A DNA stretch of 19,887 nt from CAYNSX01 sp964400165 (GCA_964400165.1 CAYNSX010000041.1:1-19887); one strand, 5' to 3'; counted from the first letter of the stretch, positions 1-8,228 are shown. The notes: generated from the letters alone by a model not told the origin. Program-made: numbers and translations.

Positions 1-156
1 ATGTTGATCGAACACTACTACGCGATTACGACGCCCGTCACGCTGGGCGTGGTCTTTCTCATCATTGGCGCGTCGATTGTCGCGTCGGTGTTGGTGCGCG
101 AGCGCGCGGCCAAAGACAGCGGCGAGGAAACGAGGAAACTAGGGTTGGAGGATTGA
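1..156 (+). CDS. C-terminal fragment of a probable TerC-family integral membrane protein (5' end outside window)
   Basis: Frame 1 is open from the first base to a TGA at 154-156, giving 51 residues. The first codon is ATG but sits at the window edge, so it is probably an internal Met. One hydrophobic segment (about residues 13-32) is followed by a charged tail rich in Arg, Lys and Glu. The pattern of a helix preceded by a TTPVTLGV-like stretch and ended by ASIVASVL resembles the last transmembrane helix of TerC/Alx-type proteins, which commonly end with a TPVSL...ILASL segment. TerC proteins are inner-membrane proteins linked to metal (manganese) handling and tellurite resistance. The gene is convergent with the metallophosphoesterase downstream. 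The family call rests on a short tail, so another polytopic membrane protein remains possible. Confidence 0.5.
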   Translation: MLIEHYYAITTPVTLGVVFLIIGASIVASVLVRERAAKDSGEETRKLGLED

Positions 157-200
157 CGGGGCGGCGCTGCGGGTTCCGCAGGCTGCCAGGCTTCTGCCCC

Positions 201-297
201 GGCCTCACCCCTCAGCCCCCTCTCCTGTGAAGAGAGGGGGAGACATTCTTGCCCTCTCCTTACAGGAGAGGGCGCGGCACAGCCGCGGGTGAGGCCG
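201..297. repeat. Composite palindromic element: two CCCTCTCC-type hairpins inside inverted GGCCTCACCC arms
   Basis: The outer arms GGCCTCACCC (201-210) and GGGTGAGGCC (288-297) are inverted copies. Inside lie two hairpins: CCCCCTCTC (216-224) with GAGAGGGGG (232-240), and GCCCTCTCCT (251-260) with AGGAGAGGGC (264-273). The element fills the space between convergent genes, the usual site of REP-like repeats and bidirectional terminators. There is no protein-coding signal in 157-491. Confidence 0.75.
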
Positions 298-341
298 TCT
301 GGGGCGCCGCGACTGCTGTCGCACGCGCAAACCATCCGGAG

Positions 342-454
342 TGGTTGTTTGAGATTAGCCCGGAACTTCAGTTCCGGGTTGAAACCGGTAGCGTTCCGTC
401 TGCCCGGCAATGAATTGCCGGGCTCATCTCAAGGAAAGTCCCTTCAGGACTGAA
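342..454 (+). repeat. Composite repeat with TTCA/TGAA-loop hairpins (copy 1)
   Basis: Three hairpins in a row: arms CCCGGAAC and GTTCCGGG around TTCA (359-378); arms GCCCGGCAA and TTGCCGGGC around TGAA (402-423); arms AGTCC and GGACT around CTTCA (437-451). The same composite occurs in reverse orientation at 11537-11653, with shared flanks (a GTTTGAGATTAGCCCGG lead-in and a GGGCTCATC link). The closing base pairs of the stems differ between copies in a compensatory way. Confidence 0.8.
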
Positions 455-491
455 TTGGTCGGTGCCAGAGCAACCCTCGTTTCCTTGTTTC

Positions 492-1340
492 CTAGCCCTT
501 GCGCAACTCAATCACCACAATTTCGGGCATGCAGAACTGCCGGATGGGAATCGTCACCGCCCCGATGCCGCGGCTGACCGACAGCCAACTGCCCCGGACG
601 CGCAGCAGCCCCTTCGCATACGCCCGCCCCGCCGCCGAGTGCGTGAACACCGGCCAGCCGCCCGGCAGGCAAATCTGCCCGCCGTGCGTGTGCCCGCACA
701 GGATCAGCCGCGCCCGCCCGCTGCGTGGGTCGGTGATGATTTCCGGGCTGTGCGACAGCAGCACGATGAACCCGTCCGCGGGAATGCCGGCGAACGCGGC
801 GTCGAGGTCGTCCTTGTGTTCGTGCGAGTCGTCAGTGCCGGCGATCCAGAGCGTGTCGCCGCCGCGCGCAATCGGCCGCGCCGCATTCATCAGCACTGTC
901 GCGCCCGCCTCGCGCCAGCGCGCCAGCGTGTCGGCGAAGTCGAGCCCGAGGTCCTTCTCGCACACCTGGTAATCCTCGTTGCCCGGAATGACGAAGGTCG
1001 GCGCGATCGGCGCCAGGCGCTCGAGCAGCGCCCAGCCGCCGTCCTGCCGGCGGCTGCGCACCAGGTCGCCCGTCACCGCGATGACATCGGGCCGCGCCTG
1101 GCGGCACATCTCGGCAATGCGCTCGCCGCGCCAGCGGGCACCCTCGCCGGCGTGCGGCGGTCGCGGCAGGTGCGGGTCGCTCACTTGGGCGATGCGGAAG
1201 CCGTCGAAGGCGGCGGGCAGGTCGGGGAAGCGCAGCGTTTCGGCACGCAGCGTCAGTTGCGCCGCCTCCCACATCCCGCGCAGATAGGCGGCGCCCGCCG
1301 CCGCCGTCAGCCCGCTGATGCCATAGAGGAGCCAGTTCAC
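492..1340 (-). CDS. YkuE-type calcineurin-like metallophosphoesterase, membrane anchored
   Basis: A 282-residue protein read from a GTG start at 1340-1338. A hydrophobic N-terminus (about residues 4-20) looks like a signal anchor, so the enzyme probably acts on the outer face of the membrane. The dinuclear-metal signature is present: SDPHLP (D55, H57), GDLV (D92), PGNED (N121), LLSHSPE (H197) and CGHTHGG (H216, H218). Members of this family hydrolyse phosphoesters; several YkuE/LpxG-like members act on lipids or UDP-lipids, but no substrate can be named here. One oddity: the usual GNH(D/E) motif reads GNED, so the His normally next to the metal ligand Asn is a Glu. The gene is divergent from groES, and about 415 bp containing a large hairpin repeat separate the two start codons. 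The start is not certain, because the only SD-like GAGGGG lies very close to the GTG. Confidence 0.85.
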   Translation of the reverse strand: MNWLLYGISGLTAAAGAAYLRGMWEAAQLTLRAETLRFPDLPAAFDGFRIAQVSDPHLPRPPHAGEGARWRGERIAEMCRQARPDVIAVTGDLVRSRRQDGGWALLERLAPIAPTFVIPGNEDYQVCEKDLGLDFADTLARWREAGATVLMNAARPIARGGDTLWIAGTDDSHEHKDDLDAAFAGIPADGFIVLLSHSPEIITDPRSGRARLILCGHTHGGQICLPGGWPVFTHSAAGRAYAKGLLRVRGSWLSVSRGIGAVTIPIRQFCMPEIVVIELRKG

Positions 1341-1382
1341 AGCCCCTCACGATACGGGGTGACGCAAGCAAGCGGCGCGTTA

Positions 1383-1476
1383 AGTGACCGGGGAGGCAGG
1401 GAGGCGGGGAGGCAGTGTATACAGCATTTGCTTCGGCTGTGACTGCCTCCCCGCCTTCCTGCCTCCCCGGGTCACT
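1383..1476. repeat. Long GTGACC...GGTCAC hairpin repeat (single copy)
   Basis: The left arm (1383-1416) and right arm (1442-1476) are near-perfect inverted repeats: one unpaired base and one mismatch over about 35 nt, with a 25-nt loop. The arms are built of GGGAGGC / GCCTCCC modules, starting AGTGACC and ending GGTCACT. Related sequence is found as four tandem units at 13640-13941 and at 18496-18565. It lies between the divergent metallophosphoesterase and groES genes, upstream of the groES promoter. Confidence 0.85.
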
Positions 1477-1522
1477 GTTTTGCTTGTTGTGCATCCAACC
1501 AAGCGCTTCCACTTGAACATCG

Positions 1523-1556
1523 CTGACTTGACAGTCAGTGAGTGCAAGACTATAAA
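1523..1556 (+). promoter_or_regulatory. groES-groEL promoter with overlapping inverted repeat
   Basis: TTGACA at 1528-1533 and TATAAA at 1551-1556 are separated by exactly 17 bp, an excellent housekeeping sigma-70-type promoter. An inverted repeat, CTGACT (1523-1528) and AGTCAG (1533-1538) with a 4-bp centre, overlaps the -35 box, a good position for a repressor. It does not match the CIRCE/HrcA operator. Transcription from about 1563 gives a 5' leader of roughly 190 nt. Confidence 0.7.
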
Positions 1557-1712
1557 GAATCATCGGCTGGAGTTTTCGGCATGCGGTCGCGTTTCAGAGG
1601 CGTCCGTTTATGCGACCCGACTGCCGCGCTGTGCGTGTGCGTCGTTCGCGTCTGCGTCCGAGTGCCCGCTTACTCCGCCCCGTCCACAACGGAACGATAA
1701 CGCCACTGTGCG

Positions 1713-1733
1713 GCCGCGCCTGCCTGGCGCGGC
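1713..1733 (+). promoter_or_regulatory. Leader hairpin just upstream of the groES ribosome binding site
   Basis: GCCGCGCC (1713-1720) and GGCGCGGC (1726-1733) form a perfect 8-bp GC stem with a 5-nt loop. It ends about 7 nt before the AGGAGG at 1741-1746. It could affect translation initiation or mRNA stability. The stem itself does not cover the SD, so a thermosensor role is only speculative. Confidence 0.4.
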
Positions 1734-1755
1734 GCGAAAGAGGAGGAACGGAACG

Positions 1756-2091
1756 ATGGCTAAAGTGTCCTTGCAACCCCTGGCGGACAAAGTGCTCGTC
1801 CGCCCCGGCCCCGAGGAAGAGAAGACCGAGAGCGGCATCATTCTGCCCGACACGGCGCGCAAGAAGCCGCAAGAGGGCGAAGTGCTCGCGGTCGGTCCCG
1901 GCCGCTGGGACGACGGCAAGCGCGTCCCGGTTTCGGTCAAGATCGGCGACACTGTCGTCTACAGCAAGTACGGCGGCACCGAGATTTCCGTCCGCGGCGA
2001 AGACCTGGTCATTCTCGACGAGGAGCAGATTCTCGCCGTCAAGACCGACGCCGGCCGCAACGGCAAGCCTGCCCGGCCAGGGAAGAAGTAA
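1756..2091 (+). CDS. groES: Co-chaperonin GroES (10 kDa chaperonin)
   Basis: A 111-residue protein starting MAKVSLQPLADKVLV, with AGGAGG at 1741-1746 nine bases before the ATG. The open frame extends further upstream, but homology begins here. Typical GroES features are visible: PLADKVLVRP at the N-terminus; a mobile-loop region with EEKTESGIILP; GEVLAVGPGRW, which fits the roof hairpin; and KIGDTVVYSKYGGTEI followed by EDLVILDEEQILAV. GroES forms the heptameric lid of the GroEL cage in the cytoplasm. The family is usually about 95-97 residues. Here a basic tail of about 15 residues (NGKPARPGKK at the end) extends beyond the normal C-terminus. groEL follows 61 bp downstream in the same orientation, as in the classical groESL operon. 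Confidence 0.97.
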   Translation: MAKVSLQPLADKVLVRPGPEEEKTESGIILPDTARKKPQEGEVLAVGPGRWDDGKRVPVSVKIGDTVVYSKYGGTEISVRGEDLVILDEEQILAVKTDAGRNGKPARPGKK

Positions 2092-2152
2092 TCCCCCGAC
2101 GCTGCCCGGGATAAACCCGACTACCTAAGAGAGAACTAGAGGAGGACGAACG

Positions 2153-3787
<1,635 letters not shown>

Positions 3788-3798
3788 GAAAGTGCGTC

Positions 3799-3877
3799 GT
3801 GCGTAGCAGGTAGTGCGTAGGAAAACTGCTGCGGCGTATATCGCGCCCCCTACGAACTACGCACAACGCCCTACGAA
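3799..3877. repeat. Imperfect inverted repeat of GTGCGTAG / CTACGCAC modules
   Basis: GTGCGTAG (3799-3806) and a second, similar unit (3812-3821) face CCTACG and CTACGCAC (3849-3864) and a further CCCTACG (3869-3875). They could form an imperfect hairpin directly after groEL. It is low-complexity and of uncertain function. Confidence 0.4.
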
Positions 3878-3898
3878 CTGGACAACGCTTCAACCTAC

Positions 3899-3928
3899 CC
3901 GCCCCTCGAGAAATGCCTCGAGGGGCGG
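3899..3928 (+). terminator. Strong hairpin downstream of groEL, probable terminator
   Basis: A perfect 12-bp stem: CCGCCCCTCGAG (3899-3910), loop AAATGC (3911-3916), CTCGAGGGGCGG (3917-3928). It lies 111 bp after the groEL stop. There is no T-run after it, so it may be a Rho-assisted or mRNA-stabilising structure rather than a classical intrinsic terminator. Confidence 0.5.
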
Positions 3929-3986
3929 AAACCTTTCGGAGAGCATACGGGGACTTCCGGCTACAGGAACGGGATGATTATCCGTT

Positions 3987-4278
3987 CCCTCTCCCAGTTC
4001 GGGAGAGGGCTTGTCCTACGAAGCTCAGCGCAGCGCGCCGAGCGAAGGAGGATGCCCGAGCGCAGCGAGGGCGGGTGAGGACGGCCCGCCGGGGGCGGAA
4101 TGTTTGGGGGCCCTCACCCCTCTAGCCCCCTCTCCCACGAGTGGAGAGGGGGAAACCGTCCTCACCCCTTGACCCCCTCTCCCGAAGTGAGAGAGGGGGA
4201 ACCTAGTTGGGGGGCAGGCATCTTGCCTGCCAAGGCGCGGCCTCACCCCCCGGCCCCCTCTCCTGTGAGGAGAGGGGG
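3987..4278. repeat. Cluster of CCCTCTCC/GGAGAGGG hairpin repeats
   Basis: Hairpins in order: CCCTCTCCC (3987-3995) with GGGAGAGGG (4001-4009); CCCCCTCTCC (4126-4135) with GGAGAGGGGG (4143-4152); CCCCCTCTC (4173-4181) with GAGAGGGGG (4191-4199); GGCAGGCA with TGCCTGCC around TCT (4213-4231); and an 11-bp stem at 4254-4278 with a GTG loop. Several are preceded by CCTCACCCC. Together with the post-groEL hairpin they account for the 540-bp gap before 4330. No gene is apparent in it. Confidence 0.75.
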
Positions 4279-4329
4279 AAAGGAGTGGAAGGGCGGGCGC
4301 GGAAGGACCAGCGCCGGAGGGCGACCGCC

Positions 4330-4515
4330 ATGTACTTCAAGGCCGTGCGCATCGAGCACCTGGACGACGACTTTGCGGAGTGGGGCCTGTACAACTCCTA
4401 CAGCGGCGGCATCGCCGGCGGGCTCACTTCCGAGAAAGAGGCCCTCGACCTGAGCGAGGATTTTGAGAAGGCCCTGGACTTCTACTGCTGGGAGATGAAC
4501 CGGCAGAGCTTTTAG
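4330..4515 (+). CDS. Small conserved-looking acidic protein of unknown function
   Basis: A 61-residue reading frame starting MYFKAVRIEHLDDDF, with GGAGG at 4316-4320 nine bases before the ATG. The frame is open further upstream, but that part translates a hairpin repeat and is unlikely to be real. The protein is acidic and Glu/Asp rich with several aromatics, and has no signal peptide or membrane segment. I do not recognise a family. Its codon usage and GC content fit the host rather than the low-GC restriction-modification genes that start 50 bp downstream. Confidence 0.6.
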   Translation: MYFKAVRIEHLDDDFAEWGLYNSYSGGIAGGLTSEKEALDLSEDFEKALDFYCWEMNRQSF

Positions 4516-4540
4516 GGAGGATTAGGCGCGCAAACATGAT

Positions 4541-4557
4541 TTCTATTGTGATAGAAT
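4541..4557 (+). promoter_or_regulatory. Extended -10 promoter of the methyltransferase with overlapping palindrome
   Basis: TAGAAT (4552-4557), preceded by TG at 4549-4550, forms an extended -10 element (TGN-TAGAAT). The inverted repeat TTCTAT (4541-4546) and ATAGAA (4551-4556) with a TGTG centre overlaps it, a suitable site for autoregulation of the restriction-modification operon. The -10 ends 7 nt before the ATG at 4565, implying a leaderless or nearly leaderless transcript. No convincing -35 is seen. Confidence 0.5.
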
Positions 4558-4564
4558 GCGGCGC

Positions 4565-5575
4565 ATGAAGGCCAAGGAGACCTCGCCAGCCAGGCGGACC
4601 AGAAAGTCGGCTCTTTCATATGTGGACAAGAGACGAGCGGTCCGCGTCTCGACCAATGGGAAGATCGGGAAAGGTCGGCTGGTTCGGGAGACCGACGGGC
4701 ATATCAAACCAAGTTTTTTGAATCAGATTATAGAGGGGGACGCGAGAGAGGTTCTTCGCCTCCTGCCCGCGGCTTCGGTCGACCTGATCGTGACTTCGCC
4801 GCCTTATGCAGATCGGCGCAAGCGAGTGTACGGCGGCATTTCCCCCGACAAGTACGCCGAGTGGTTTCTTCCTTTCAGTGGCGAGCTCGTGCGCGTCCTC
4901 AAGCCCACCGGGTCATTCGTCCTGAACATCAAAGAGATTGTCGTCGACGGCGAGCGACATCCTTATGTCATCGAACTCATTCTGGCGATGAAGAGGCAGG
5001 GTTGGCTCTGGACAGAGGAATATGTTTGGCACAAGAAGAACTGCTATCCGGGGAAATGGCCGAATCGATTTCGCGACGCCTGGGAGCGATGCCTTCACTT
5101 CACGAGGTCCAAGCACTTCGCAATGCACCAAGAAGAGGTCAGGGTGCCGATGGGTGCGTGGCGCCACGACCGGCTGAGGAATCTAAGTGCCACTGACAAG
5201 CGGCGCGACAACTCGAGAGTCGGCAGCGGCTTCGGGAAGAAGATCGAGAATTGGGTCGGACGGGAGCTTGCGTATCCTACTAATGTCCTGCACATGGCCA
5301 CTGAATGTGGCAACAAAGGCCATGCAGCGACTTTTCCAGTCACGCTTCCAGCGTGGTTCATACGTCTGTTCACCAAGCCGGGCGATGTCGTCCTCGACCC
5401 ATTTGTTGGTTCGGGGACTTCGGGGGTCGCGGCGAAACAACTTGGTCGTCGATACATTGGGATCGACATTAGCGCAGATTTCTGCAAGATTGCCCGAGGA
5501 CGAATCGCCCAGGCACGCGTTGGGCAGAGGATAAACGGCCAACTTGACCTCTACGGAACTCGAAGCGCTGATTAG
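4565..5575 (+). CDS. Type II DNA methyltransferase, beta class (N4-cytosine or N6-adenine)
   Basis: A 336-residue protein from the ATG at 4565; an ATG at 4556 overlaps the -10 box and is less likely. Residue numbers here count from 4556. The catalytic motif IV is TSPPY (80-84). It comes before the AdoMet-binding motif I, DPFVGSGTS (281-289), and motif II, YIGIDIS (300-306). This IV-to-I order, with a variable central region (about 160-255) as target-recognition domain, defines the beta class. SPPY is most common in N4-cytosine enzymes but also occurs in N6-adenine enzymes. The first 50 residues are basic and poorly structured. The enzyme should protect host DNA against the nuclease encoded 58 bp downstream. 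Its base composition is clearly lower in GC than the flanking housekeeping genes, consistent with horizontal acquisition. The exact target sequence cannot be read from the protein. Confidence 0.9.
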   Translation: MKAKETSPARRTRKSALSYVDKRRAVRVSTNGKIGKGRLVRETDGHIKPSFLNQIIEGDAREVLRLLPAASVDLIVTSPPYADRRKRVYGGISPDKYAEWFLPFSGELVRVLKPTGSFVLNIKEIVVDGERHPYVIELILAMKRQGWLWTEEYVWHKKNCYPGKWPNRFRDAWERCLHFTRSKHFAMHQEEVRVPMGAWRHDRLRNLSATDKRRDNSRVGSGFGKKIENWVGRELAYPTNVLHMATECGNKGHAATFPVTLPAWFIRLFTKPGDVVLDPFVGSGTSGVAAKQLGRRYIGIDISADFCKIARGRIAQARVGQRINGQLDLYGTRSAD

Positions 5576-5633
5576 AAATGGCCTTGCCGCGCTTTACAAG
5601 CGGCGCACCGAAGCGCCCGCTCGGAGTGAATAG

Positions 5634-6407
5634 ATGGACCGCAAGATCCGCATATTGATTGAGAACTACGTCCATGAAAACATCGATACGTTTCACGCAA
5701 GTCGACTTGCAAACATAAAGAAGCTGAAGCTCAACATTGTCTTGGCGCGCAAGAATCCCTATCTGTTCCGTGCGAAGAATCTCAATCGCGCGAGCGATCT
5801 AGTCGCGGCTATTCTTGATGCGCGACTTTCTTCGTCAGAAGAGGGATCATTTGGAGGATTTCTGGAAGATCTTGCAATCTACGTTGCAAGCATTTGTGGG
5901 GGTGGGCAGAAGGCAAGCGCCGATGGAATAGACATAGACCTGACGCGCGGAAGCGTTCGGTATCTGATCGCGGTGAAATCAGGAAAGGACTGGGGCAACA
6001 AGAGTCAGCATGATAAGCTCAGAGACGATTTTCGGAAGGCAGTCAAGGTGCTCAGGCAGTCGCGCCACACGGGAGAAGTGCAGCCCACTTTGGGGATCTG
6101 TTACGGAAAGTTCAAAACAGCAAACAGGGGAGATTATCTCCACATAGGAGGACAAAGTTTTTGGAATCTGCTGTCCGGGGATCGAGAGCTCTATGTTGAT
6201 TTGATTGAGCCGCTTGGGCACGAAGCGGAAGTCCACGCAGCGAAGTTCGAAACCGAAAGGGCCGCCACATACAATCGATTCACAGACGAATTCATGAGGG
6301 ACTTCTGTGACCGGCGGTACAATGTCGATTGGCAGAAGTTGGTTCGTTTTGTTAGCGAGAATACTCCTAAGGAGTCTGATTCCGAAGGGCGAGGGAGGGC
6401 AACATGA
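5634..6407 (+). CDS. Type II restriction endonuclease, PmeII-like family
   Basis: A 257-residue protein with a GGAG-type SD about 8 bases before the ATG. Segments I recall as typical of the PmeII family are present: KNPYLFRAKN (40-49), LSSSEEGSFGGFLEDLAIY (65-83), ADGIDIDL (96-103), YLIAVKSGKDWGNKSQ (110-125), GDYLHIGGQSFW (166-177), LIEPLGHEA (190-198) and DWQKLVRF (232-239). The likely nuclease core is D97/D100/D102 followed by AVK with K115. The acidic residue two before K115 is replaced by Ala, so an acid elsewhere, perhaps E70 or E78, may complete the PD-(D/E)xK site. G+C is about 46% over 5641-5880. It lies directly after the cognate methyltransferase and overlaps the next small gene by 4 nt. 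The family name is from memory and not a search result. Confidence 0.8.
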   Translation: MDRKIRILIENYVHENIDTFHASRLANIKKLKLNIVLARKNPYLFRAKNLNRASDLVAAILDARLSSSEEGSFGGFLEDLAIYVASICGGGQKASADGIDIDLTRGSVRYLIAVKSGKDWGNKSQHDKLRDDFRKAVKVLRQSRHTGEVQPTLGICYGKFKTANRGDYLHIGGQSFWNLLSGDRELYVDLIEPLGHEAEVHAAKFETERAATYNRFTDEFMRDFCDRRYNVDWQKLVRFVSENTPKESDSEGRGRAT

Positions 6408-6649
6408 ACTGCATGATTTCAGGCTGCCGAAACAACGCGCGACACAACTTGGGCATTCGCCTTCGCAGACCGAATGGTCGTGCAATATGGGCGCCCAATA
6501 CAGCCGCGTATCTTTGCGACCAACACGCGAGTTGCGGTATCCGGATTAGGATCACACTTAGTCCGGACAGAACTGGAAATGTGGGAACTAGGGTTTCCGG
6601 TGGTGGACGACTAGCGACTCGAACCACACCGATTAGACATAAACCCTAG
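6404..6649 (+). CDS. Small Cys/His protein, third gene of the restriction-modification operon
   Basis: An 81-residue protein whose ATG overlaps the nuclease stop (ATGA at 6404-6407), the arrangement typical of translational coupling. C3-x4-C8 near the N-terminus and C38-x2-H41 look like a small zinc-binding knuckle pair. Between them is a basic stretch and an AIWAPNTAAYLCDQHA core. The rest is beta-rich and ends KP. It lacks the helix-turn-helix expected of a C (controller) protein. It might be a DNA-binding or accessory subunit of the nuclease, or a regulator. The function is unknown. An inverted repeat (CTAGGGTTT 6588-6596, AAACCCTAG 6641-6649) covers the end of the gene and includes the stop codon. 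Confidence 0.65.
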   Translation: MNCMISGCRNNARHNLGIRLRRPNGRAIWAPNTAAYLCDQHASCGIRIRITLSPDRTGNVGTRVSGGGRLATRTTPIRHKP

Positions 6650-6815
6650 CTTACAGTCCACGCAGCGCGGACTGGAGTCGGTGCTGACGAATCACATTTC
6701 CCGATACTTCCGTGGCACAAAACTCGCGTCACAGCATAAGGAAGCGCAACTGAAGCCCTGCGGCTTCTATGGGGTGGCGGGCGAATTGCCACAGGCCGCG
6801 ACCGCTAGACGCGCC

Positions 6816-7568
6816 TTACAGGCTGGTGTGTTCTGACGCGCCGGTCGGGGGCGAAATGGGCTGCATCGGCAGCAGCGGATACGAGGTGATGCCCGCGCTG
6901 CCCGGGCCCATCGGGGCCGGGCTGGCGGGCGTCGCGAACGGCGGGATCATTGAAGGCGGCGTTGAGGGGACGGGCGCCGAAATCGGCCCCGCCCACGGGT
7001 TCGTCACCGGGCCCGCCTGCGGCAGCGGGGCGACATCGAGTTGCGCGGAAATTTGCGGCTGCGCGATGCCCTCACCCGACGGCGCCGGCAAAGGCAGCAA
7101 CTGCAGCGACGCGATCAAGACCGTCGCCGCCACCAGCACCGCCGCGGCCATCAAACCGTAGGCGCCCTTCTTGCGTCCCCGCTCTTCGCGGGCGTGCGCC
7201 AGTTCCACTGCGAGCGGGACGATGTGCGCGTAACTGTTGGCGCTGCTCATGCCCGTGAATGTCAGCGCCAGCGGCGCGCCCTGCACGGCGTTGACAATCG
7301 GCCGCCGGTTGCGCGCCATCGGGTCGGCGTCCCATTGCGGCACCCAGGTCTCCCCCTGCTCGGGAAGAACAGCATCGATGATGTCGGGCTCGAGGTCGGG
7401 TGGAGAGACGAACTGCGGGGGGAGCACCGGCGGGCCGGCGCGGAGTTTGCGGGCGCGCTCGAAGCGCACCGTCGGCTTCGGGCCGCGGACAAGGTCGGCC
7501 AGCTCGGCGGGCACCGAGCGCCGGAGGGTGGTTTGCACCGAACGACGCAAGCGCATCTGTCGAGGCAT
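6816..7568 (-). CDS. Single-pass membrane protein with proline-rich C-terminal domain, unknown function
   Basis: A 250-residue protein starting MPRQMRLRRS, with AGAGGG eight bases upstream. The frame stays open further upstream to 7748, but that part only translates hairpin repeats. The N-terminal 135 residues are basic and presumably cytoplasmic, including an Arg-rich start and a short conserved-looking stretch, PIVNAVQGAPLALTFTGMS (90-108). A transmembrane helix spans about 136-157 (YGLMAAAVLVAATVLIASL). The remainder is Pro/Ala/Gly rich (SAPVPSTPPSMIPPFATPAS and similar) and probably lies outside the membrane as a flexible spacer. No enzymatic motif is seen. It is a minus-strand gene isolated between the restriction-modification island and a 660-bp repeat region. 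Confidence 0.65.
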   Translation of the reverse strand: MPRQMRLRRSVQTTLRRSVPAELADLVRGPKPTVRFERARKLRAGPPVLPPQFVSPPDLEPDIIDAVLPEQGETWVPQWDADPMARNRRPIVNAVQGAPLALTFTGMSSANSYAHIVPLAVELAHAREERGRKKGAYGLMAAAVLVAATVLIASLQLLPLPAPSGEGIAQPQISAQLDVAPLPQAGPVTNPWAGPISAPVPSTPPSMIPPFATPASPAPMGPGSAGITSYPLLPMQPISPPTGASEHTSL

Positions 7569-7645
7569 CGGCAATACCCTCTGTACGGGATTATACCCCG
7601 TTTCGGGGCAGGGAAAGCGGGTTTCCACAGGGGCTCTCACCCCCC

Positions 7646-7790
7646 TGACCCCCTCTCCGACAGGCGGAGAAGGGGAGGAGGAAAGCCCCTCCCCGTGCAC
7701 GGGGAGGGGTCGGGGGAGGGGTGCTGTCCGGGCCACCAAGCTGATCAACCCCTATCCCCCAGCCCCTTTCCCCGCTGACAGGGAAAGGGG
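7646..7790. repeat. GC hairpin cluster upstream of the Pro-rich membrane protein
   Basis: It contains an imperfect CCCCTCTCCG / CGGAGAAGGGG hairpin (about 7648-7676), a 24-bp perfect palindrome at 7686-7709 (half-site CCCCTCCCCGTG), and CCCCTTTCCC (7763-7772) with GGGAAAGGGG (7781-7790). No coding sequence is apparent from 7569 to 8228; the whole stretch is palindromic repeats. Confidence 0.75.
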
Positions 7791-7805
7791 AGAACTTCAG
7801 GATTC

Positions 7806-7947
7806 GTCCGGGGATGAGATCCCCGGACTCACCGGTGACGCCCCATAAATGGGGCTCGTACTGAATGGGCCGCCCCCGAAAGGCCGCGCAATTCGAGCCC
7901 GCTTCAGCGGGCGTCTACTGTGAGTCCGGCCATTTCATGGCCGGACT
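7806..7947. repeat. Chain of TTCA/TAAA/TGAGA-loop mini-hairpins
   Basis: Four hairpins: GTCCGGGGA / TCCCCGGAC with loop TGAGA (7806-7828); GCCCCA / TGGGGC with loop TAAA (7840-7855); GCCCGC / GCGGGC with loop TTCA (7897-7912); AGTCCGGCCA / TGGCCGGACT with loop TTTCA (7923-7947). The arms share no sequence apart from being palindromic, while the loops stay T..A. This links them to the composite elements at 342-454 and 11537-11653. Confidence 0.75.
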
Positions 7948-7978
7948 GGATAGCAACCCTCTCCCCGACCGTTGGTCA

Positions 7979-8150
7979 CCCCTCTCCCAAGTACTTGGGA
8001 GAGGGGATGGGGGAGAGGGTTGTCGCCTTGCCCGGGGCTGAACCTCTGGGCCGCGCTGTCCCCTCCCCTCATTCCCCTCCCCACTTGGGTGGAGAGGGGA
8101 AGTCAAGACTTTCAACATTTTTCTCCCCTCTCCATGTCAATGGGGAGGGG
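7979..8150. repeat. CCCCTCTCC-type palindromes upstream of lysS
   Basis: It includes a perfect 28-bp palindrome at 7979-8006 (half-site CCCCTCTCCCAAGT), an imperfect CCCCTCCCCAC / GTGGAGAGGGG hairpin near 8074-8099, and CCCCTCTCCAT / ATGGGGAGGGG around GTCA (8125-8150). Their nature is the same as the clusters at 201-297 and 3987-4278. Confidence 0.75.
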
Positions 8151-8228
8151 CCGGTGGAGGGGACGATGCGATGCAGGGCAGACCGTTGAACACAAGGCGC
8201 GGCGCATTCCGTCACCGAATCTGTCCCT

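Noticed and set aside
1523..1548. CIRCE (HrcA) operator upstream of groES
   Set aside because: GAGTGC at 1540-1545 resembles one half-site, but the partner half nine bases upstream does not match TTAGCACTC.
4556..4564. Methyltransferase start at the ATG at 4556
   Set aside because: This ATG overlaps the extended -10 box; the second ATG at 4565 fits the predicted transcript start better. It cannot be excluded if an upstream promoter is used.
6601..6660. tRNA-like stretch on the minus strand (GGTTCGAGTC and a CCACCA end)
   Set aside because: The T-stem does not pair, the distance to a possible acceptor 5' strand is only about 59 nt, and no anticodon arm is found. It overlaps the small Cys/His gene.
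6752..6767. GAAGCC/GGCTTC hairpin as terminator of the minus-strand gene ending at 6816
   Set aside because: The stem is only 6 bp, no T-run follows on the minus strand, and similar short palindromes are common here.
7569..7748. N-terminal extension of the Pro-rich membrane protein
   Set aside because: The extension is only a translation of hairpin repeats. The ATG at 7568 has a good ribosome binding site.
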